Under the pieces are notes generated by a model. That model saw only the letters and a program-made list of their open reading frames with translations. It searched no databases and was not told the DNA's origin. From contig KN880499.1 of the NCBI GenBank assembly GCA_000934385.1, positions 48,889-112,888 on the forward strand: a stretch of 64,000 nucleotides of DNA, written 5' to 3'. The translations under genes and the position numbers were made by a program. Shown here one piece after another: positions 23,659 to 35,063 of this stretch; within the stretch, counting starts at the first letter, position 1, and every line of letters begins with the position of its first letter. The stretch comes from Cylindrobasidium torrendii FP15055 ss-10. Its lineage: Eukaryota; Basidiomycota; Agaricomycetes; Agaricales; Physalacriaceae.

Positions 23659-26600
23659 TCATAACTTGAGCTCTGTTAAAACTCGTCGAGCAAGCATCTG
23701 GTACTGCCATCCATCTCCGCCCGCACGTCTGAACTGTATTCCATGCAGAGGTAACCACGGGACCTAGTATGCTATTAGCACTTATGCGGGATGAACTAGC
23801 GCCAAGAACTGACCTTGACCACGGTGATGTCGAACCTGACCGACAACGAGTTGTTACCCATCGACTCAAAGACGTCCCTATCCACCTCCCCAGTTGGCAT
23901 AGGGCTCAGGCTCCGCGCGCTAGGCGCCCCATGTCCCGATGCGTAGTCCTTCGGTATCGGCGGAAGACCCTTGCCGACTGTTGGCGTCACTGGTGTGGCT
24001 AATGGGGACGGAGGAGAAACATCGATGTCAACAGATTGGCTGGCAGCGTTGGTGCTGGTGGCGCTATCCTGCGCCAGAGTTTGACTCTGGCTCTGCTGTT
24101 GCATGTTGAAGAAGGATGAGGACCCGCTTGAAAGCCCAGAGGGGCGCTCCTTGCGATCCTTGTCCATGGAACGATCCCTCTTCTTTACGAACGACAGTTT
24201 GGAAGCCTTTTTCACCAGCGATTGACGAGGTGTTGAAGGCTCTCCAGATCCAGCCGAGGATTGTTGTTGATGTCTTGAAGGGGCCGGTGCATGCTCGACT
24301 GAAGAGATATCGATAGACGGCATATGGATACACTCGAACCCAATCTTCGTTTCCCGATACTGGATCTGCATTCGGTCGAGGACCAATCGCACATCCTTCT
24401 TGATCTGTGCAGGGGGCTTGCTTGTCGTTGTTGCAACACTATAAAGCAGTGAGCCTCCCGAGAGATAAATAGAAAGGCAAAGCATACCTGAAAAGACCCT
24501 TGAGGAAGACAGGCTTGAAATCCTTCTCCTTCTCATGATTGGACGAGTGGTCATCGTGCTGCGCCTCTGACGCGCCCGGTTGTGTGCCATTGATGGGCGC
24601 TGTCATCGGCGGCTGCAAGTCCTCGTCCTTCTCCGCAACCTCGTCTACAGCATCTCTACGCGCAAAGAACTTCTCCGGTCTCCCGCTCAAGCCAGTTGAT
24701 GGCCGACGATGCCTGCCAATCGTCCCTCCGCTCACCGAACCCATGAGGGCAGCGCCTGTGCTACTTCTCCGCTCATGCCGTCTGCCCATTTGCGTCTCCA
24801 TAATGGTCGCCGCACGCCTGTGTAATGGCTGGCTCTGGCTATGGGAAACAGCTCGTGGTGGGCTCGCGATCTCTTCCGCGTTGGTCTTCGCTGCATCCTG
24901 CTCCTTCTCCTCAGACGTCCTCGAAGGCTTCGGAGACAAGGCAAGACCACTAAGAATCGTGCCCCGCTTATGTGGTGTAGTCTGCTTCCTCGACTCATCA
25001 CCCCGCGCACCGACAAGCATGCTCCCGAAGCGTCGTACAATCGAGCCACCTCCAACGGACGACATGGATTGCCTCTCAGGCGTCTCCCTTTCAGGCGCGG
25101 CATGTTGCTGTTGTTGATCTCTCTCCTTCATTGCCGAATCGAAGGTCACAAGGTGCGGACCAGCACTCTTGACCTCCATCACTCCATCCTCAGCCACAGC
25201 CTCGTCCTTGCCAAACCCTTGGAATGGCCGACCGCCACCGCCCTGGGTTGGACGCTGGCTCAGACTGTGACTGCGCCTATGAGTTGCAGCAGCAGGTGCT
25301 TTCGGAAGATTTGGTGTCGGCGATGCTGCCTTGCTGCCCGTATCGATAGGTGGCGGAACAGTAGAACCAGCATCGCGGAGTCGTGGCTGCGGATGTGCTG
25401 GCGTTGTGGGACTCGGTGTGGCGACGGTATCGTACGCCGCTTGGGACGCATGTGCAGTCTCTGGCGCAGGTAGCCTGGGAAGCGGCATACTGTAATCTAC
25501 AGCGCCAGACTCCTTCTTTGCAACGGGCGTCGGCTTGGGCGGCTCATTGACAGAAACCTGCGAGTTTGCAAACTGGTTCGCACCATACACACGCTCTCGC
25601 TCTATCTTCTCCCGCGCGAGGAAGTATGTTGTGATCAGCGGATGGAAAACTGTAGGGTCGGCAGGTTCGCGGTCGCTGAGGGACGACTGCGAGCCAATGT
25701 GGTTCTGTGAGCCTGGGGGTGACTGGCTCATGGGGCTCGATGGAGGAGACGATCCAGGGGAAAATAATTTGCGGCGGTAGTAATCGAATCCGGAAAAGCG
25801 CTTGGATTTCTTGCTCGGTGTTGATTCCGCCTTGGTAGTCGAACTATCAAAGGAGAGCGCCAACGTAGAGTTAGACATCGAGTTCCCGTGTCCGTTAATG
25901 GCGCCTCCGGGATTCCGTTTGCGTTCCCAATACTGCACCGAGCGGATGTACGCCTCTGATTCAAGGATGCCAACCAGCTTACGCTCGATATCCTCCTCCG
26001 ACCCAAATTCGAATCCTTTCATGCCTGAGAAAACCTGGCGGTCAAGTTCGTCGACACGAAGGGGTTCGCGATGGAGAAGGTAGTTTTCGGGTGGACCACT
26101 GAAACCGCGGACCATCCAGGGGTGGCTGAGAACCTCGGGGAGGGTAGCGCGGGCGGCTGGATTGGTGACCAACATGCGGCTGAGAAGACTCCGACACTCC
26201 GCACTGAGCCAGACGGGATACTCGACGAGACCACGCTTGATCTTGGCATGGAGAGCGGGCATGCTTTGATCGTCGAAGGGGACCTTTCCGCAGACAAGGA
26301 CGTATAATACGACCCCGAAGCTCCATACATCCACCTCGGGCCCAGTGTACACCTTCGCGTTGAGCAGCTCTGGCGCTGCAAAATAGAGCGAGCCACAAAA
26401 AGTGGACAAGTGGCCAACCGGGTCGTACAGATTTGAGAGCCCAAAGTCGATTATTTTTATGTTCCCATGTGCCGAAATGAGGATGTTTTCGATTTTGAGG
26501 TCTGCAGAGGGTGATGTCATCCAAGAGCGCCGGTCAGCGGCGGAAACACGTACCTCGGTGGACGACATCGTTGCGGTGGCAGTAGTCAAGGGCACTACCG

Positions 26601-27384
26601 ATTTGACGGGCGAACTTGCGCGCGACGCGCTCGCGGAGACGGCCGTGGCTGATGATATAGTCGAGCATCTGGCCACCGCTAATATGTTCAAAAACCATGT
26701 AGTAATGGTTTGGATGTATGATCATCTCGCGCATGCCGCATATGTACGGGTGGTGGAAGAGCATGGACAGCGCCGCTTCACGCATGGTGCGGACTTCTTT
26801 GGATGCATCTCGGGAGGCCTGTCGTGCAACGGCATCGGGGGATGCACTGCTTGAGTGTTGTTGGGCATTGGGATTGATGCGCGGCAAGATTTTTACAGCA
26901 TACTGAGTTGGGGGGTCAGCGAGCGTGGCGCCCACGACAATGCAGTGCTTACCTCTTCATTTGTTACATTGTGCCGAGCCAACTTCACTTTGCCCATCGA
27001 ACCCGCGCCAAGTGTCTTTGTCAAAGTGTAGTCACCAAGGAGCCGGCGCTGGGTACGACCAGAAGTGCCGTTGCTCCGCCCTTCCCGCCTTCGGTCATCG
27101 GTGCCGCTTGAATGATGCTCGCGACCTGAGTGCGAAGCATTGGGGGTCGCTGGAGCCGAAGCTGCGGGTGTGATATTGTAGGCCTGGGGAGGCATGGACA
27201 CAGGTCGCTGACGGGACGAAGTTGAACTACGCGGAACGGCAGCGGCGGCGGTATTGTCAACAGGGGCCATGGCCGGTGGAGGTCGGGAAGATGGGGTGGG
27301 TGTTGTTTGGGCACTGTCACGGTCGGAATCTTCAAGGACGTGGTCGAGTTGGTGGGGGGTTGCAGAGGCCGAATTGGCGTCCAT
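23659..27384 (-). CDS. KIN1: Kin1/Kin2-type serine/threonine protein kinase, 1174 aa
   Basis: Membrane-associated kinase of the AMPK-like/PAR-1 group linked to polarity, exocytosis and the unfolded-protein response in yeasts. Exons: 26953-27384, 26554-26902, 24488-26501, 23814-24438, 23659-23763. After a Pro/Ser-rich N-terminus comes the kinase domain: [33 protein letters not shown] (the Asp codon is split by an intron), [11 protein letters not shown] and [12 protein letters not shown] long disordered middle follows. The C-terminus is a KA1 domain: [38 protein letters not shown] and the closing [19 protein letters not shown]. The ATG at 27384 is the first in frame. It faces PPP4R2 across 223 bp. 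Confidence 0.93.
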
Positions 27385-27607
27385 CAAGCGAATCAAGGAA
27401 CGGTGGAGGCGGCGTCCGGACCGAGCTCGTCGTACGCGACGGTCTCAGCAATCGCGATGGGCGCCGTAAGCGTAATGTTGAGGTGAAGGTGGTGGTCGGA
27501 TGCTCGGAGCGGGGGGCAGGTGTCCGTGTTTGCCACAGTGACGCATCAAAACAAACATCGCGCTTGAAATCCAGCTTGCACGTCCTTCAAAATCATTTTT
27601 CAAAAGA

Positions 27608-28680
27608 ATGACCTTCGTTTGGAAGCCTGGTATGCCTTCGCGCCAATCTTCCGCCCTCCTCTGATATCTACGCGCTCAGAATACGACGAGGCTCTCAGAG
27701 ACACAGAATCTGAGTCCGTTTGCTGTTGATCTGTCGTACAACCTCTCACACATCACCAGAATCGAATGGCCGCTGTTGCGAGAGATACTCAAACATAAAT
27801 TGGCTGAGGTGCGCTCACAACAGCTTCTTCCGTATTTCTGCTGACCGTCAACTAGAATGTCTCACTGTTTCTCTCCGAACGGCCCAATGCACCTGCATTA
27901 CCTGCCTATTCACCACCCCAGACCTTTGGCACTGGCGGGCTCAAACTTCCTCCCTTTCCACCAAGGCAACAACAAAGCATCTTTGAAGTACCAGTCAGCT
28001 ACATGAATAAGGAGCAAGCCGACGAAATGCGGTTATCTATCGATGCTCAACTCGACGCGATCGACGAGTGCGTGACACACCCGCGTATATTGTCCTGATT
28101 TTCAGCTCTCTGTAGCTCCGCACCATTCACCGTACAACGCGTCTGCGAGTTATGTCTGGAGCCGATGCGCGACTACAAGGCGGTTGGCAAATATCTCCGC
28201 GCAGTAGAGAAAGCCCTACTCGTCACATCCTCTCTGAACTCCTTCCCTCCAGCCACAGCGTCTCTCGACGGTGGCCCAGAGCAGTACGATACATTCATGC
28301 TGCCCGGATCTTCTACAGCACCTCCAACGCCAATGTTCTCTCCAATACCCTTCTTACATGAAGACGCGCGCAGGTCCAAATCACGCAGCCCACCACCGTC
28401 GCCGTTGGTCTTGCCAGCCAGCGGTCTCCCCGTGGAGGATAGCCCCGTCTTGGGCATGGTCGACGAACTTGATGACCCTGGCCCAGGGCATATGAGCGAC
28501 CATCCTACAGCTCTCTCATCCACAACAAGCATCTCACCAGACGAAGCGCATACATCCAAAGGCATGATTGATACCCTCGAGCAGCGATTTGTCAAGGCAA
28601 AAGAAGAGGCCAATGGTGGCGATGCGATGGACGTTGATGTCAAACAAGATGAAGGAGATACAAAACCTTCTGCTAGTTAA
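27608..28680 (+). CDS. protein phosphatase 4 core regulatory subunit R2-like, 293 aa
   Basis: Regulatory subunit of PP4, which acts on DNA-damage and histone substrates. Exons: 27608-27629, 27680-27713, 27760-27808, 27856-28067, 28116-28680. The conserved core is IEWPLLREILKHKL followed by APFTVQRVCELCLEPMRDYK and FLRALEK-like YLRAVEKALLVTSS. The tail is Pro/Ser-rich and acidic, ending GDAMDVDVKQDEGDTKPSAS. Three tiny 5' exons (22, 34 and 49 nt) are needed; intron 2 has donor GTCCGT and its use restores ALRDTESEIEWPLL. The model for these first exons is inferred, while the core is clear. Confidence 0.82.
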
Positions 28681-29132
28681 TCCTGCTTCGAGCGACATGA
28701 TCTTGTTTGTGTGTGTACACTTTCATGCTCCGTTTGCACTTGCGCCCAACTCGACTATTAATATTATTCGGTCTGCCTCTTCGTAGTGTATACGCCCCCG
28801 CACCATAGGCCTGGACTTCTTTCAGATATACCTTTTCCAGTTCAACTGTACAAGCTGTAAAACGAAAGCTACTGGCACGCTTCAGAGAGATTTGTGAGCA
28901 GAAAAACCAAAATGTAAGCACCAAGGGAATGCATTGAGGTTGACGTTGGACTGCAGAGATGAGAAGCTTAATTACGAGCCCAAGTGCACCAACAATTTGT
29001 CCGACTGCAATGGATTGGGTATACACAGCATAACTACATGTAAACTATATACGATTTAGACAAGAATAAGAAATGATTGCGAGCATCCCAGCGATAGTGG
29101 TTGGTACAGAACCAACAGATGGATTGAACTCA
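28681..29132. other. intergenic region between convergent 3' ends
   Basis: Convergent UTRs of the PP4 R2-like gene and the FYV7-like gene. AT-rich, with no coding frame that shows splice sites or known motifs. A 117-residue minus-strand open frame here is considered chance. Confidence 0.5.
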
Positions 29133-29742
29133 TCACGGTTGGCTTCGTTTTATTTTTTCGAGCATAACGTTCATACGCAGCTTCATGTTTGGCTGTCCAC
29201 GACCGGTGCGCTGCTTCGGTTGATCGGCCTTGGAGAACTTGTTGGTCGAGCGGTAGGTATGGAGGGATGTTGGAGAGTACGCTTGTCGCGCGAGTTCACG
29301 AAATTCTGCTGCACCGTCGTTCCCTGAATCAGGTTGAGGTTCTCGCTGGGATCGTGGCCGTATCGATGGAGGTTCCCTCCCGTTTCGTGTCCGTGAATTT
29401 GACTTTGGCGTCTTCGCTGATGTCGACACCTCTGCGACATTCTCGACATCAGCTGTGTCCTCATCACCCGGCTCGCTGTCCCTGTCATCCTTGACATCTG
29501 CATCATGTCTTGACTCAAGCTCCGTCCGTTTTGGCGCTAATCCAAGTTTGCGTTTCTCCGCCTTCCACTGGCTTTTCACCTTTTGCTTGAACACCCAGTC
29601 CTGTTTGAGCTTTTTTGCTGTACGTCGTGAGCACAATCGCCGGCCATTGAGTAGAGCACACACCTCTGGAGGGATGCATGTGCTTGAACGTCGGTACATG
29701 CTTCTTAGGCAGTGCATCAGCGCTCGGAGTTGACGGCGCCAT
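29133..29742 (-). CDS. FYV7: Fyv7-type rRNA-processing protein, 187 aa
   Basis: Small nucleolar protein of the SSU processome, needed for early 18S rRNA cleavage in yeast. Exons: 29664-29742 and 29133-29617. It starts MAPSTPSADALPKKHVPTFK, then a basic stretch (AKKLKQDWVFKQKVKSQWK), an acidic middle (SEPGDEDTADVENVAEVS), and the conserved ending RGQPNMKLRMNVMLEKIKR. The Gly-Gln-Pro-(hydrophobic)-Arg-(hydrophobic)-Leu-Lys-Ile pattern at the end is the best family evidence. The intron is phase 1 with donor GTGTGT. The gene is divergent from eIF1 across 139 bp, so a shared promoter for two translation-related genes is plausible. Confidence 0.78.
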
Positions 29743-29881
29743 GATAGAATGAGATCAAAATGCACGCTGACTAAGCTCCCACTGCCCATTTTGAGCTGGC
29801 TGGAGTCATTTCCAGCTGTCACCTACTTCCACCACCGCCAACCTTCCTTTTTCTTTTCCTCTGACCAGCGCACCCCCTCGC

Positions 29882-30375
29882 ATGAGCGTTCAGAATCTCA
29901 ACACTTTCGGTTAGCGCGATGCGCCCTCGCCTTCACCGTCAGCCGCTTATCTGCTCCATCCAGATCCCTTCGCCGACGAGGGCGACCCACTCGGAGACAA
30001 CGAGAACGTCGGATCCCAGGCCGATTACATTCACATCCGTATTCAGCAGCGGAACGGCAGGAAGACGCTCACCACGCTCCAGGGTCTCCCCAAACGTGCG
30101 CTCGTCGTCACTTAACGCGTTTAAAACTGACAAAATTCCAGAATACGACTCAAAGAAGCTTCTGAAGGCCTTCAAGAAGGTGCGTGCTGAACGACCTCTC
30201 CGCTGCCACTATGACTAATGGTGGAGTACAGGAGTTTGCCTGTAACGGCACGCTTGTCGACGACGAGAAGCTCGGCAAAGTCATCCAGCTGCAGGGTGAC
30301 CAGCGTCTCAAGATCTCCACCTTCCTTACCGACGAAGGCATCGACCGGGCCACCATCAAGGTCCACGGTTTCTGA
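29882..30375 (+). CDS. SUI1: translation initiation factor eIF1 (SUI1), 113 aa
   Basis: Monitors start-codon selection on the 40S subunit. Exons: 29882-29909, 29964-30095, 30142-30179, 30232-30375. The start MSVQNLNTFDPFADEGDP, the basic loop QQRNGRKTLTTLQGLPK, and the end FLTDEGIDRATIKVHGF match the family along its length. Intron 1 divides the Asp codon of FDPFAD. Length and motif order are standard. Confidence 0.97.
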
Positions 30376-30610
30376 GCCACGCTCTTGTATCGCTCGCCAT
30401 TCTTAGATTATACACTTCGCGCCATTGATCCTTTGCTATCCATGCTCTCACATGTGTATACGTTGGAAGTAATCCAGTTGTAAATTCTATTCGCATGGAC
30501 ACATTGCCACACCGCCGGACGGCACATGTCCCTCGCCACTTGCAGGATAGTAAAAGTAACTGGTTGAAGCCAATAGAGGGCATGCTTACAGAAACAAGGT
30601 TCCGGTTGGT

Positions 30611-31438
30611 TCACTTGATCTTGTCCAGCGGCCTGTTGAAACCACCGCGGCTGGAATATTTGTTAGAAAGCAAGTCATGGGAAAATCAGCGCGCGCACCG
30701 ATTCATATACTGTCTCCATGTCCGAGTCTTCTTGATATCTGCGCCGCCCTCCTGGTTTCCAGTCACTGCCTTGTTCTGCCTGTGTGTTAGCGCCGTGACA
30801 GCGGGTGGCATGTTGTCGCACCTTAGTCGTACCAAAACCGCTCAATCCCATCATGGCCATCATGGCAGCGTCAGGGTCCTCGTCTTCTTGGACATCGTCA
30901 GGTGCACCGCTATCTCCGCCCCCTTGCATCTTGACGTCGCTCGATTCGTCTGGAAGCAAACTAAGTGGATGGAAGAGTGAACGTGCAGTGAACTTACCCG
31001 CTCTTCTGGTCTGCTTGTCTTCTGCCTTGGACGGTCCAGAAGGAGGTTCTCTCCGCGCGCGTTCATCGTCACGGTCACGGTCGCGGCGTACACGATCCCT
31101 GCCATCGTCTCTGCGTGAGTCAAAGTCACGGTCACTATAATCTTCTGGGAGTGTAAGCCCAGTGTATATTCGGTTGCTAGGCCTGACCCACCTCTTCTTC
31201 TGTCTCGCCCTACTGGAGAATTCCTGCGAGGACTTGCAGAACGCGAAGAGCGCCGTCTACTCGAACGAGGGTAGCGATCCCTGTCACGGTCACCACCTCT
31301 ACCGCCTCTGTCTCTATCCCTGTCCCCTCCCTTGTTGTCCCTATCTCCACCTCTGGTATCCCTGTCCCTGTCGTTTCGTTCCCAACTCCTGTCGCGTCGT
31401 GGTCTGTCGCGGTCCGAGCGATAATTGCGTGAAGACAT
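30611..31438 (-). CDS. SNRNP27: U4/U6.U5 tri-snRNP 27 kDa protein, 212 aa
   Basis: Spliceosomal tri-snRNP component. Exons: 31192-31438, 30998-31144, 30822-30949, 30699-30775, 30611-30650. The N-terminal half is an Arg/Asp/Ser-rich RS-like domain. The middle has AAMMAMMGLSGFGTTK and the C-terminus is TWRQYMNRRGGFNRPLDKIK, which is the family signature. The junction to NKAVTGNQEGGADIKK uses the second of two nearby AGs (ACAGGCAG), because only that keeps the frame. Divergent partner starts at 31604. Confidence 0.93.
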
Positions 31439-31603
31439 GGTGGTTAGAGAGCAAGCGCCGTCGCGATCACAACTCTTTCCCGATCACCACCGCTTGCTTT
31501 CCTCCTCCATTCAGGCCAACCCAGGGCCAACCTTTACGACACTTCATACCGGTCTCTCAGCACACTACAGAAAATATGTCTGCGGCATTGCGCAGGGCGG
31601 CGA

Positions 31604-32510
31604 ATGTCGCGAAAACAGGCTTTAGGGCGGGGCCTCGCGGTTCGCAACAATATATTTCGAGGACGCGAACGAAGGACTGACAGAGCTGTAGAGGTTGCTG
31701 CACCATATATCATGCTATCCAACATCCCCACGACGTCGTCTCCTGGGGATATTGAGAACTTCCTAATGACCACCCGCTCAACTGGCATAGACCAATGTGC
31801 GTTCTTTGTCCCTCGCATTTCCACCCTTTCTCTTGGAACAACACACCCAGATGACAATGCTAAATCTATGCAGTTAGAATTGTCTATGATGCTGCACTCC
31901 GCCCAACCGGCTCCGCCATCCTCAAGCTTGCCATGCCCAACTTCTGCGGAGACAACATTGGCGCACTGCATGAGCGACCCATGGTCGGACGTATGGTTCG
32001 CGCCGAGGCACTGGAAACGCTCCCACCCACAGACATTGTCAGCGATAACTCAGGAACGTGTGTCGTACTCGGCATGCCACGGGCAGAAGTCAACGATGCT
32101 TTGCAATTGGCGCATGGGTATGAACTTGCGCCAGGCATTGTGAACTGCGTCAGATATAGCCCGTACGTCCTCATCTTCCTCTTTCAACTTCTCCCTTCCT
32201 GTATCCTTGACATATATCTCCGGTTCGAGCACGCCTGAGACCGGCATCATCCCAAACAGCACCTCTTCCTATCGTCCTGCCTGAATCATAACCACTAACT
32301 TATCTTTCCAGTGAGAAGCAGAATCGTCCATTCACCTCCCTCAACCAATTCGTTCTCAAATTCAAAGACGCATCCGAGGCTTGGCGGTTCATACGCGACA
32401 AGCACCTCCGCGAGCAGTCCGCTGGTTCAAAAACTATTTTGACTGCACGGATTGTGTATGGGCGCCCCGCACGTCTAGGAGAACCCCGTACACCCAGACG
32501 TACTGCCTGA
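31604..32510 (+). CDS. hypothetical RNA-binding-fold candidate, 226 aa
   Basis: Function unknown. Exons: 31604-31796, 31874-32162, 32312-32510; phases fit. The N-terminus is strongly basic (RKQALGRGLAVRNNIFRGRERR), suggesting mitochondrial import. It is followed by APYIMLSNIPTTSSPGDIENFL and RIVYDAALRPTGSAILKLAM, which resemble the first and third strands of an RRM. A second similar unit runs from TCVVLGMPRAEVNDALQLA. The last exon is basic. An upstream ATG at 31576 in another frame also looks like a presequence but cannot be joined cleanly, so the start is uncertain. Confidence 0.6.
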
Positions 32511-33556
32511 CCTGGGATGTGATGCATAGTAGCGTAGCGCGTAGTGTCGGACTAACTGGCTGCCGATTGGGTTTCAAACTGATATTGGGGCTTGTCCGTG
32601 TCGCGCGCGCCGTTGGGGAAAAATAAAATTGAGAAAGGGCAGAAAATGCAGGCTGGATGGACCATACAGAGCACCAAAGTTGGATTGAACAGACCCGCTG
32701 CGTTCTACGATTCAGCCGTACTTGGCCTTCAACACATTGATGCTTACTCCTTGAGGGAGAAGGCATTTTGATAAGCTTGTAAGTAAGCTAGCAAGCTCGC
32801 TGTATAAGTCACTCACCCTAGAAGAGGCTCTTCTTGAAGGAGGTTGGAACAGCCCGGGCGTTGGAACAGCCTGAAGGTTGTGGCCACTGCGTTCTGGCCT
32901 TTCTGAGAGCCGCTGCGAGGTTCCTCTCATTGGCCTGAGTGTGCGGATCCTAGCTTTGAACAGATTCTCGAGCAGGCTGCATTCGGGTGTGGTCTTGATC
33001 ATAGGGCGACACAGAAAAGGAAAATCATGGCACTGCGCTCTAGTATGCTCCTCGAAGAGGTTGGGACCCACCTTATACTTCCAGTGAATATGACGGAGGT
33101 TCAGTGAATACAACCGATAAGGAATTGAATGAATCCGCTTAAGTATCATTGTTGTGTGATACTCACAAATGATCCCAGGATTCGAACCCGGGAAGCCGCA
33201 GACCCAGGGTGGCGGGGCTTAATGACGTCGTCGAGATAACGGGTGCACGTGCTCACTCCTCCGCATTTCCTGGCGACTTGGACCAGCCTGCAAAACTTGT
33301 CTTACGACCACCACAACGTTCGATAATCGAATACAGCAAACATGGATTCCTCTGCCTTCCGTCTCGGGCGTAATGGACCCTGCTTTAGGTCCGTCGGTCG
33401 TGAGGAAGGCGCGCGATAGTAACGCGGGGTCAATTCAATTTCTATATCCAACTTGATGTCCGAGTAGTCATCACGGGCACGATACCTATAAATTCAACTT
33501 GGTTTGGCGTGTTTGCGTCCTTATCTCTTACCACCAACAACCATCGACCGACCACC
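32511..33556. other. 1 kb region without a supported gene
   Basis: Contains a short direct repeat of GGTTGGAACAGCC-like sequence (about 32844-32872), a 145-residue minus open frame at 32712-33149 that shows no family similarity, and a tRNA-like B-box on the minus strand near 33177-33190. The last 150 bp form the promoter of the F-box-like gene. No complete RNA or protein gene is evident. Confidence 0.45.
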
Positions 33557-34512
33557 ATGTCTCTCCCAGTCGAACTCATCGTTGAAATCCTTGACCTCAC
33601 CGTCAGCCTCTACAAGCAACCCGCTGCCCCGCTTGCGCTTATATGCCGCACCCTCAAGCCATTGTGCGCTATATTCCCTCTGTCGTGGCCGCTAACTCAC
33701 CGTCTTTTAGCGTCGATGAAATCCTGTATCGGAACGTGATAGTGGCTCGTCCATCGCAGCTCCCAGCACTTGCCGATGTCATCGCGCGCGACGCGTCCAA
33801 GGCTTCACACGTCCGCAGCCTTATTCTCCCCTTCACATTCCCCGTGGCCAAGTCCCCCGAGCTCGACGCGCTGAGCACCATCACCAACAGCTGCCCGGGC
33901 CTCACACACCTCTCCTGCCCTGCGGCACTCTGCACCACCGCATTCTGTGGTCGACTTTCCGCCCTCAAGAGCCTCACCATCAACGTCCAGAATGGAACCT
34001 ACCCATCCTACGTTCCCCCAAGTGTTGTCGAAATGACCTTCTACGACACATCTGTCCTCCTGCAGAGTCGCTGGCCATGGAACCTGGCACTCAGCCGCGC
34101 ATGTGCAGAGAACCTGCGCCGCGTAACTCTGTACGCCAGCGTCCCGAAGGGTGCAAAGGAGAGCGCCAAGGGTGCCAACAAGTTCTTGACATCAACACTA
34201 TTGTCTGTTCTTCCAGAGCAAGTCCAACTCGCTGTCGTCATATCCAACCACGCACTGGAGGAGGGAGCGCGCCTGGTCTCTTGCAGGGATGCATGTGCAC
34301 CGAGACTGGCCGTATTCGCATGCAGCGTTATTGAGGATCTCAACGGCCATGGCTCTGTGTCCCTCGAGGCGGAGTCAAAGGCAGCCGACATGACTGGCCG
34401 ACACGCTGTTGTTTCGCATCTTTGGAGACGGCCAGGCGTCCACCAGGAAATGTGGGCTGCCGCTCAGAATGTCATGCAGGCGGAGGTGGATGCCGCAGCG
34501 GCGAAGGCCTGA
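33557..34512 (+). CDS. F-box-like hypothetical protein, 302 aa
   Basis: Exons: 33557-33663 and 33711-34512, one 47-nt intron with donor GTGCGC. The start MSLPVELIVEILDLTVSLYK matches the opening helix of an F-box (LP-E-hydrophobic-hydrophobic-x-Ile-Leu). The body is Leu-rich with a regular strand-turn pattern (HVRSLILPFTF, ALKSLTINVQNGTYPSYVPP), as in the many leucine-rich fungal F-box-type proteins. No catalytic motif is seen. A role as substrate adaptor for an SCF ligase is only an inference from the N-terminus. Confidence 0.65.
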
Positions 34513-35063
34513 GGGCTTCTTTTCACCTTCCCTTCTTGCAGTACGCCGCCAGGACGCCGCCGTCTGTATTGGCAATGCTCCCAATGTGATTTCGATATAA
34601 CATAGAACCTCCCATGTTAGTTGCTCATCGATTCATCGTACGCTATATATATACTGTTAACTATATCACCTGTCCTTCCAACGAATCTACGAAGGCATTT
34701 TAAACCTTCGCGTCGACTTTCAGTCAAGGTCTTCTCGGGAGGTGGGTGTGGGTACATAAGACGTGCCCCATTCTTCATCAAGGCCATGTCCTAAGAATGT
34801 CGCTCCGAGTGCGACTGAGTTCGATTTTGGTGTTCAGAACGACAGCCGAGGGCGAGCGGCCGCCAGAAGTAAGAACGCAACCAGAAACACATCTTTTCGT
34901 CCAGCACAAGGCGTATTGTTGGCCGCCAGAGATTGAGCGGTGTCTAGCATATGAGGTCAGAAGGGAGTGAGTAGAAAGAGCTGGCCGAGGATGAAATGGT
35001 TTGATTGGCACGAATGACCACTTCGCATGCGGGTTACAATGGGATGGCAAGATACAGGGTTCT
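34513..35063. other. intergenic region, convergent 3' flanks
   Basis: 3' flanks of the F-box-like gene and CBC2. A frame continuing through the last CBC2 intron runs here but is explained by intron read-through. Nothing else is supported. Confidence 0.5.

Noticed and set aside
28673..29026. 117-codon minus open frame between convergent genes
   Set aside because: Lies in 3' flanks, no motif or splice evidence.
30495..30980. 161-codon plus-strand frame over SNRNP27
   Set aside because: Antisense shadow of a well-supported gene.
31576..31679. ATG at 31576 with a mitochondrial-like peptide
   Set aside because: Frame ends at a TGA and no splice pair joins it to the conserved downstream frame; the ATG at 31604 was used.
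32712..33149. 145-codon open frame on the minus strand
   Set aside because: No ATG context, introns, motifs or conservation cue; composition like the surrounding non-coding sequence.
33165..33245. Complete tRNA gene
   Set aside because: Only a T-arm is clear; acceptor, D and anticodon arms do not pair, so no tRNA was annotated.
34778..35063. Long C-terminal extension of CBC2
   Set aside because: Arises only if the last intron is not removed; splicing gives a short sensible end.
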